DNA from: Mansonella perstans
Lineage: Eukaryota; Nematoda; Chromadorea; Rhabditida; Onchocercidae
Reading direction: 5' to 3'
Assembly (NCBI GenBank): GCA_037074765.1
Contig: JBAMDO010000280.1
Coordinates: forward strand, 1-56,278
DNA length: 56,278 bases
In this document: positions 48,801-56,278 of the stretch, one piece after another
How positions within the stretch are numbered: the first letter of the stretch is position 1
Layout: every line of letters begins with the position of its first letter
Position numbers and translations under genes: made by a program
The notes under the pieces: generated by a model
What the model was told of the DNA's origin: nothing
What the model saw: the letters and a program-made list of their open reading frames with translations, nothing else
The model's database searches: none

Positions 48801-51800
48801 TCGCAGGGTACTTATTATGACTTTCAACCAACACTGTGGTACTGGAGAGATGATTCTAATCAGTGGTTGCCATTTACTCATTTCGACTCACGGCTTATTG
48901 AGGTATTGTTGATATTTTTTTTTTTTTTTTTTTTTTTTCAACAGAACTCTACAGGAAATACCAGAATGTATAAGAATGTTAACATATTTTGTATTTAATT
49001 GAATATCTCTTTCGCATCCTTCCTTCCATGAATACTGTGGGACAAACTTCCTCAAAATTTGTTTCGTATTGGAGGAGTGGAGGAGCATTATCACGTAATC
49101 ACATGTAAATTTAGTTGAGACAGAAAGTAAGCTTATTTAGACGAAAATATTACTGTAAATGGTGGATTTTCAGTTATATTCTTCTTGCGCCTTGCTTATT
49201 TCTTTTAATTAAAAACAAAATTTAAACTAAGTTTTCCACAAACAGTCGAAATTCTATATTTTATAGATGGCATACACAACAAATGAAACAGAAGTAAATC
49301 TTCAAATTAACGGAAATGTTTATAAAATTGATCTGCAACGAATGATACAGCGAAATCATTCAACGGGTAAGGAAAGAGCTGTACAGCGCCGAGCATCCGT
49401 TTTTAGTAAGTTCCACTGGAGTTTTAATATTTGAGAGGAATTGACATTTCGATTCTTATGGGAATTTGCGAGCTCTGGAGTACTATAAGACAAATTTCTC
49501 GCTAAGTATGCAAAAATACTGAGTCCGAGATTTGTCAATATTTTTCTGTTAAGCATTCTCTTCTGGCACTCCGATCTCTAAGATACGATAATCTGATAAT
49601 TCACTTGATAGAAACGACAACTACTCGTGTTTGGTTCACTCAACTATCTGGCATAATGATTACACGGAAAGTCTAGATTTTGTCGTACTGTATATTGAGA
49701 AACTATTCAAACGATTCAAGATGCAGTAAATAAGTGTATCAAAATATATTTTACAGATTTGAAAATTATTTTACAGAAAGTAAAGCAGCATCTTCGGAAG
49801 AAGATCGTCGTTTAGAATTGATGAAAACTGAACCAGTATTTCTAGAACAAGTTGTGCAGTTACTTCTTCCAATATTAGTGGAAATCGATGGCAGTTCGGT
49901 AAGTTATCTTCTTTTCTTAATGGTATTTTTTTACTTGCTAGAAGTTTCGGTTAAAGCAATTTCTGGAGATTAGATTCTTATTTCCAGAGTGGTCCAGCAC
50001 TTCGTTATGAGAGCTTGCGTGTAACTTTAAGAATGATCTATCCATCAGATGTAAGAGTACTGAAAGATATTCTGGCTAATCTTCCACTTGCTGGACATAT
50101 CGCCAGTGCTTTGGCTAGTGCACGAAGTAAAGATCTTTGTGTTGTGGCATCGGCGTTGCAGTTAGCTCATCTTCTACTGGATAAATTTCCGGACATGTAT
50201 GAGCCGTTATTTAAACGCGAAGGTTGATTTAATTTCTCTCCTTCTTATCTTAGTATTTTTATGGATTTCGAAGGTGCGAAAAAACAAGCAAGTTGCATGT
50301 TGTTCGAAACAGTTTCTTGCTTTTTGAACTATGCGTTCATCATTTTTTGTAGCAATGACTTTCTTTCCTACTGTTTTGACTTTGGCCTTTTCTAGTACGA
50401 CAAAGAGTTGCAGGGAATGGAAGAAAAGTCATATCATGTTTTGCAAGTAAAGAAATGGTATCTCGATCATATTTTACGCTTTACATGACTGTTTAAATTT
50501 TGAAGGTGTTGCACACGAAATTGAAAAACTGTCTAAAATGAAGTTTGAATCACCAGTGTCAACTTCACCGACACAAACAGCTACAACAGCTTACGAGCAA
50601 GGTAATACAGCTGCTACTACCGGAATCCGAACACGAAGTGGCCCAAAAACACGAGCAGCATCGGAATTGGCGGAAGCAGCATTGTCAACTAGTAAATTTT
50701 TTTAGATGATTTTTGCATCACAGTGCAGAGAAAATGCAAATGGTAGTCATGTTTACTTTTATATCAAACTAATGGTATCTAATTTTGGTTATTGATAAAA
50801 CGTATTTTATTTCTGTTTTTTTTTTGTTTATTGTTTAAGTTATATTTTTTTAATTTTCTTAGTTTTAAATTTTTTTGTTTTTATTGATGTTTTGTATTTT
50901 GTGTATATTTTATATTTTATTTTTTTTTGTTTATGTGGTTAATTTTTTAATTTTTTTAAAATTTTTACTTCAGTAGATTATTTTTGTATTATTTTTTATT
51001 TTCAATTTTGTTTTTGAACTCAATTTGTCATTGTTATTTTGCACTTTCCACGACTGGTTAGAGTTTGGATAGAAACACTGCCGAAGCGTGTGGTATGAAA
51101 TACTACTTAGCAAATATCTCATCAACACCAATCACCGGACTACACGCAGAGCAGAGCATCAGGGTTGCCTCATTATACAATATGCACGAATATTTTCGAA
51201 GAATGGTAGTAATATAACTTGCCAACTTGTGCGATAAATTCAAGATCTGGATGGTTTCAGCAAAACAAAGTACTAGTACAAGGACCCGTAGTATCGCGCA
51301 GTTGGCAGTATCCACTGCAGAAGCGGGTCCAAGCTCAAGTAATGCTACTCGTGTTATCGTTTCACCGAATGGTAGTCGTCATCGCCGTAAAACTTCACCA
51401 GAGAGGTTTGGATCCTCTCTGTTTTTCTCTCTCTGAGATTTTTCAATTGTAAATTTGACGATACAGGATATTTGGTTTGCACAGATATGTCTTCACGCAG
51501 AACTGGTAATGTAGGAGATTTTAAAGCAGCTATACAGTGACGCAGTTCAAGTTGGCGTTCCACCTCTAGAATAGTTGCTTTTAGTAGCCGTTCTGGAATG
51601 CATTTCACCAGTAACACCATAATATACATTGCAACAAAATATATTTCGATGATCGCTTTTGCCCTATTCATTTTTGAATATGTAATAGTCTGTCTTATCA
51701 GCAGTTTTAGCACTATAATTATGTCATCGAACCGAAACACATATAATATTAGAGTTACTTATTTAGTCATATGAACTCAATTTTCTCTAGTGGGTAGACT

Positions 51801-54800
51801 TCCTATTCTATTACTCTGGAGAATGTTCAAAAATTCCTATGCTTTAGGGCATATCAAAGCGTATCACTGTGTTTTTTGAATTGATTAAGTTTTATAAGAA
51901 TACGCATCGTATCGACTTCAAATAGATTTGGTAATGCTAGACCCCAACCTATTTACCGTATACTGCCCCTTTCAATTTGTTTTTAAGTTAATGATTGTCG
52001 AGAACTTCACTTGCTACGTACTGATGGATGCTTCAGAATAAGATTTAATGCATGGATATAACATTGCCCAGTTGCAGTCCTATATCCCGCAAAGAATCAC
52101 GCCGTAAAACAACACCTTCGAATTTCCTTCATACATTACGTTTACCATCATTTCGCATGCCGGGCACATCATCAGCAACCGGACATTCGCCACATGATAG
52201 CACATCACAAAATAACACATTGTCATCTTTTTTCACCACTATCGGTCAGACAACGGTGCATCATTACCCTTCAGGTATTTATTATTATCCGCTACAGTCG
52301 GATGCATTGCTCTGATGCTTTGACTCGGTGTGAGTTAGTGTGTTCATTTGTGGATTTGGTCAACATACTGGGCAATTTCAAAATATTGTTGTCCTGATAT
52401 TTTCATAAAATGAACTCTTAGGATGTTATAACTTTTATTTACTGGATTAATCAGTAGCACTTCAGGATCTGGTAGTCCGGCAACAGCATCGTCTTCAGCT
52501 CATACGTCTACGTCGCGTGGACGTATTACAACATTCACGCCATCAGGTGGTGCGGGAAGTTCATGCTCAGCTGTCTTGATGCAGTCATCATCTGCTGGTC
52601 ATAGTTCATTAACGATGCCATTATCGTCCACCGGCGCGTCTACTCTAAATCATCAGCAACGTGAAATAATCCGCCTATGGATACGTAAGGAAGGTTTGTT
52701 GTTTTTGCAAATGATATCTTTATTGGTTCGTATTATACATAATTCGATGCGGTATAAAAATGAACAAATATTTGGAAATTTTTCATTTTAGCTGAGTATC
52801 TAATACAAATGTATTTTTCAACACCATCGACTGGTATCGATGGTTCAACTCCGTCACTTCTAAGTCGTTTGACAGCTATTGCCACATCTCTTGCTGGTGA
52901 AAAAGATGTTGGGAGTGCTGCACTTACTGGATTTAAGGTAAACCTATTTGTTGAACTAGAAGGTTAGGAATTAAAGTCCAGAGTGGTAATAAATCATCTA
53001 ATGCCTAATTTACAAATTGCAGACGATTTTACTGGAAAACGATGTGAGCGCATTTGAACTGAATCACAGTGGTGTACTTGCTTCCCTCTGTAAATATATT
53101 ACAAATTCCTCACCAACACAGCAGCCGCCGCATAAACTTCGTCTCAAACGTTTCGCCGCAGTTTTTATGTCCCTTACAGTAAGTTCCAGTATCCATCAAT
53201 ACGTCATTCGATAGCAAATGATATATGTCTTGTGAGATATTAAGATTTGCTTGACATTTTAGGAATACTGTAGCATTTGTTCTGAGGTATAAGAAAAAGT
53301 GGCTTTTTCACTGTTTTTTACAAAGTATCCAAGGAAAATGTGATGTTTATAAAACATTGACGCAAGTTATTGATACTGTTAATCAGTTTGCTTCTTTAAG
53401 GTAAGCTATGTTGTGTATTTAGGGATACATCTGATATTTTAAGTCGTGGAGTGTTCCAGAGAAGCTAAATTTATTAATGCTTTGAAAAATTGCATGTCTT
53501 TGTTGATGTTCTTCACAAGACGAAGATATATTTTCGAGAATTTTTAGCCGAATAATCTGAGACCGGCTGATGAATCAGATTGTTGGGTTGCTTTCGAAAC
53601 TCTTGTTACTAAGTTGCTCGCATCAGTAGCGCAACATGAACAGTTCCAGGTTTCTTTTTTGTCTCTAACTTGAATTGTGATTGAAGTAGTAGCTTCAATT
53701 TTATCCATGAGATCATTAGAAGCTTAAAATTTTAGCTGGAAGATAAACATCCTGGTACATAAATCCGAAATATGGGAGGGAAATTGCCATTGCTTCAAAT
53801 TTCGAACGTTTAGGTGAAAAATCAATCATACACGATGATGAACATTTTAACTGGATAATGTTGGTAGAGTACATTTTTTTCAGGTGAAGGTTACTGATAT
53901 GGGTGGAATCGTAACGGGTAGCTCGGGAAGTGCTTTACGTGGTTCGCAAGCGTTACGCTTTTTCCAAACTCATCAAATTCGTGTATGTTTTTTTTTTTTT
54001 TTTTTTTGTTGCGCAGACGTCTTCTACGACTTTTTTTCCAATTTTTAAACACTTTCGCATGAAAATGCGGATATTTCGAAAGTGAATATATGCTTTTTTT
54101 GTTTCAGTGTAATTTGAAGCGACATCCAACTTGCAGGGATTTGAAAGAATGGAGGCATGGACATGGTTCTATAAAGGTATTTTTATTTGTGTGAAATAGT
54201 TACTGCTAACAGGATCAGGATGGGTTGATTAGACGATATTGACATCTGAGACAAATAACCGTTTGAGTTGATTAGACGATATTGACATCTAAGATAAATA
54301 ACCGTGGAAAGTTTGATGGTGTTGCGACCGTACGGAATACTCTTCATTGAATGACTTAATAATTCATGGGGATGCAGATAGCATTTTCTCATATAGGTGG
54401 ATCCGTTCACTTCAATTGCGGCTATTGAAAGATATTTGCTGGATCGTGGGATTGGTTACGTGCGTGCGGAAGATTCGTCTGGTGATGAAGATGGCAGCGA
54501 AGATGACGAAATGCCTTCTGTAAGTTAGTCATCGGGAGGCAAATGACTTTAGATTACTTCAAAGATTAAATTTAATCTGGTGTTGAATTGTAGGAAGGAT
54601 CACTATCAGGTGGAAATTCTCAGCCTGGTCGTATAGAAATCTTAATAAATGATGAAAAAATTCCGGGGCATATGTCCATTTTACAGGTACGTTTCATGCT
54701 TGCCTTCATACTTCGTTATGAGATCTTAACGAATTCCTTTCGTATTTTTAGACTTCCTTACTCTCTGTAGAATCACTATGCTTATTTGACACTGTCGATA

Positions 54801-56278
54801 GTTATGTGTGCATGAATAAGGGAACTGGGGTAGATTGTTTGCTTCGCATTTTACAGGCATTAAGACAATTTGCGCAAGTGAGTTTGGGTGATAACACGGA
54901 TCATTTCGCGGTTGCAACGGGTATATGGGCGAATACTCATACCCTTTACTATCGGGCTGCTGCACCGCCATTATCTGAAACACATGAAGAACCAGCAGTA
55001 GCTACAGCCACAATGAAGTCACCATCTGGGAAACCTGAAAAACGGGAAAAACGGCCAAAGATCGATGAAAAACTATGGATTGGTAGGGCTTGTATTTTTC
55101 ATTGGATTTACTAAACTAAATTTTGATTTTCGCAGTGACAGCTGAAAATATTAGGATAATTCGATTTCTTTTTGATAATGTTACTTGTATAAATTATTCT
55201 TCTGCAATAAATTTATGACTGGTTTTTTCGGTGTAGTTCAAATTTTCTCTGCATTGTTTTCTTTTTTTGATTTCTTTAAGCTTTTTTTTTTTAAAAAAAA
55301 ACTTGTTTTCATCGTTTCCGTTCTTACAGTGAGGTCAAATTTGTTACGGAATTTTAAGCATCGGCGATGCATTTTTATTTCACCCTTTGTATAATTTAAA
55401 AGTTTGAACTATGAATATATCAATCATTGCTACATTATTATAAGCTTTTCAGAAGGAGAAGTTCCGGTTAGCGTATGTCCTTTGGATTCATATTTGATGA
55501 ATAAGTTACCAGTCGATATAGATGATCCTTGTGTGCCTTCTCTTGTTCTTCTTCGATGCCTTTATGCACTTAATCGTTTTTGGTGGACACTGTTTGAAGA
55601 CGAGAAAGTGCCACCTACCAGTCATGCACCGCTTTTGCCGAATACGTAATGTTTTATTAATGTAGATAGTAAATGAAGCATATGCGCTTGGAGAGAAGTG
55701 TGAGATTGCTAGATTGAAGGGAAATGCGAGAATGAAAGTTTCGTTCATGTCTTGGAAGTAATAGTTAAATGCTCAGATCAAAGGTGATAGCTGAATGATA
55801 TCTACAACATAGATTTTATTTAGAGCTTTTCACTCATCGAAGCTTAATGCGAAAATGGGGCGTCAGCTTTCTGATTTCCTCTCTGTTGCAACTCAGCAAA
55901 TACCCCAATGGACTGGTGATCTAATCAAGGCAGTGTAAGTTATCAACATTGATTCTTGTTATTTAACAATGAGACCCCTTTTACTATTTATGAAATATCA
56001 GGCGGAATGGCATCGTTATCTCATCAATATTATTTAGAGCTGTTGACCGTAGGTGATAATGTAGAGTTTTTCAGGCTAGCGAATAATTACTTCTGCAATG
56101 AGTGACTATGAAAGCGATCATTTTGTTGTGTTTTGTGAAATTTATTCCTTTTAGGCCTTTTATCTTCACATTTTCATCTCGACGGAACTACTTATACTGC
56201 ACAGCTTTCGGACGCGATAGAGCTTTGATGCATCTCGTGAACCAAACGGATGGTGGTCAGGGTGATGGTGAACCTGGA
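36185..56278 (+). CDS. TRIP12/UFD4-type HECT E3 ubiquitin ligase, 5' part (runs off right edge)
   Basis: Ubiquitin ligase of the ubiquitin-fusion-degradation type; HECT domain outside the window. Exons: 36185-36272, 36904-37001, 37208-37432, 37766-37836, 38084-38250, 38580-38662, 38856-39037, 39489-39577, 45724-45908, 46157-46252, 46848-46940, 47304-47465, 47791-48031, 48306-48420, 48740-48902, 49267-49405, 49777-49898, 49988-50222, 50506-50691, 51261-51405, 52078-52274, 52466-52693, 52792-52937, 53023-53178, 53548-53649, 53884-53982, 54108-54176, 54397-54519, 54594-54686, 54857-55082, 55453-55645, 55824-55934, 56155 to the edge. All phases fit, giving 1584 codons so far. Residues 1-334 are Ser/Arg-rich and disordered with basic RPRGRKGR. 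ARM repeats follow (GNEESLPNLPIKDIVHALI, IECIDVAEQSL). The WWE domain is at 48740-49405 (LWYWRDDSNQW). Then come LRLKRF, GSQALRFFQTHQI and YLYCTAFGRDRA, all matching TRIP12. The 38250/38580 junction is the least certain. Confidence 0.93.
39771..39810. repeat. (CT)n microsatellite in a TRIP12-like intron
   Basis: CT repeat with one TTT interruption at the start of the 6.1 kb intron. Confidence 0.85.
40432..41907 (+). other. Array of seven candidate phase 1-1 cassette exons in the TRIP12-like gene
   Basis: The intron 39578-45723 joins a phase-1 donor to a phase-1 acceptor. Inside it seven open segments, each with AG before and GT after, have lengths divisible by three and read open in phase 1: A 40432-40473 (AGSLQSGISNTIT), B 40722-40769 (EQQHLQHSQQTMGQII), C 40910-41020 (37 codons, starts IRRTLQPPLNDLL), D 41405-41473 (SDNFQNIWTGDLSHGF...), E 41563-41637 (DSRTGSLDNRIMEVV...), F 41791-41832 (KTLVRIDYTAQQL), G 41863-41907 (VIQISYFTVCPNST). 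Each would add residues ending in Gly without changing frame. F and G are only 30 bases apart, too close to be spliced together. They would sit between the disordered N-terminus and the ARM repeats. No homologues recognised; use in mRNA is inferred. Confidence 0.45.
42356..42520. repeat. (ACTGCT)n-like minisatellite in a TRIP12-like intron
   Basis: Degenerate hexamer/trimer repeat built from ACT, GCT, ATT and ACC units over about 165 bases. It separates candidate cassettes G and H. Confidence 0.7.
42846..43160 (+). other. Two further weaker candidate cassette exons (H and I)
   Basis: H 42846-42902 (ALWKFCRYVSRPFSKVVPF, acceptor TTCTTAAG, donor GTGTCA) and I 43128-43160 (AQLTVTLLCIG, acceptor ATTTCAG, donor GTAAAC) show the same phase 1-1 pattern as the upstream array. 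Shorter possibilities of this type exist at 43963-43983 and 45263-45289. Support is weaker because some splice sites are poor or the segments very short. Confidence 0.25.
43798..43822. repeat. (AT)n microsatellite
   Basis: Pure AT dinucleotide run in the same large intron, followed at about 43868-43907 by an ACGTATAC-rich inverted segment. Confidence 0.85.
47640..47764 (-). pseudogene. Orphan DNA ligase III-type exon, antisense in a TRIP12-like intron
   Basis: On the minus strand, a TTGTTCAG acceptor is followed by two bases completing a codon and 41 open codons, ending at GCG before GTAATT. The peptide starts AFPTNRDLIVDAEMLLIDTN and continues TGKPLPFGILGSHKKKQF. This closely matches the nucleotidyltransferase region around motif III of animal DNA ligase III (the family has IDxxTGKPLPFGTLGVHKK). 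The exon has no stop or frameshift. No neighbouring ligase exon was found on either side in the introns I read, so I treat it as an orphan fragment. It ends 26 bases before the TRIP12-like exon at 47791. It may be a transposed exon copy, or a live exon of a nested ligase gene whose other exons I missed. Confidence 0.7.
54220..54310. repeat. Two-copy tandem repeat (about 42 bp) in a TRIP12-like intron
   Basis: The stretch gttgattagacgatattg followed by acatct(g/a)aga(c/t)aaataaccgt occurs twice with few differences. It lies in the intron between the exons at 54108-54176 and 54397-54519. Confidence 0.8.
54752..54856 (+). other. Possible in-frame exon extension (alternative 3' splice site) in the TRIP12-like gene
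   Basis: Two acceptors compete before the exon ending at 55082: TTTTTAG ending at 54751 and ATTTTACAG ending at 54856. The 105 bases between them are open in the gene's frame (starts TSLLSVESLCLFDTV, ends RILQ) and divisible by three. Joining at the second acceptor gives MSILQALRQF, which matches the TRIP12 family directly; using the first adds 35 residues that the family lacks. Confidence 0.5.

Overview
This is eukaryotic, AT-rich, intron-rich DNA, almost certainly from a nematode. Introns are bounded by GT...(T)TTTCAG-type sites. Several genes have a splice-acceptor-like site just before the first ATG, as expected for spliced-leader trans-splicing. The DEAD-box gene matches Caenorhabditis LAF-1 along its length. 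Base composition and loose gene spacing would suit a parasitic (for example spirurid or filarial) nematode, but that is only an inference. No bacterial operons, CRISPR arrays or recognisable transposons were seen. All gene models were built by hand from open frames, splice sites, exon phase and remembered protein families.

Layout. Positions 1-5839 are AT-rich intergenic DNA with degenerate repeats. A GH37 trehalase lies on the minus strand, ATG 11826 to stop 5840, in 10 exons. A MOSPD1/3-like MSP-domain membrane protein lies on the minus strand, 15991-13430, in 5 exons. About 4.7 kb of repeat-rich intergenic DNA follows. Next is a laf-1/DDX3-type DEAD-box RNA helicase on the minus strand, 28230-20713, in 13 exons plus a probable alternative first exon. 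About 8 kb rich in microsatellites separates it head-to-head from a TRIP12/UFD4-type HECT ubiquitin ligase on the plus strand. That gene runs from 36185 through the right edge of the window. Its disordered N-terminus, ARM repeats, WWE domain and pre-HECT region are here; the HECT domain lies beyond 56278.

The four genes are unrelated household functions (trehalose hydrolysis, ER/vesicle membrane tethering, RNA unwinding, ubiquitination) and do not form a pathway.

The most unusual items are these. (1) A well-preserved exon of a DNA ligase III-type enzyme, splice sites included, lies antisense inside a TRIP12 intron (47640-47764). (2) A run of candidate cassette exons, all symmetric phase 1-1, lies in the 6.1 kb TRIP12 intron between the N-terminal and ARM regions. 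(3) Small tandem duplications have copied exons or exon pieces in trehalase and twice in laf-1, each leaving one decayed copy. (4) laf-1 has a phase-compatible alternative first exon that would replace the YVPPHMR/RG-rich N-terminus.
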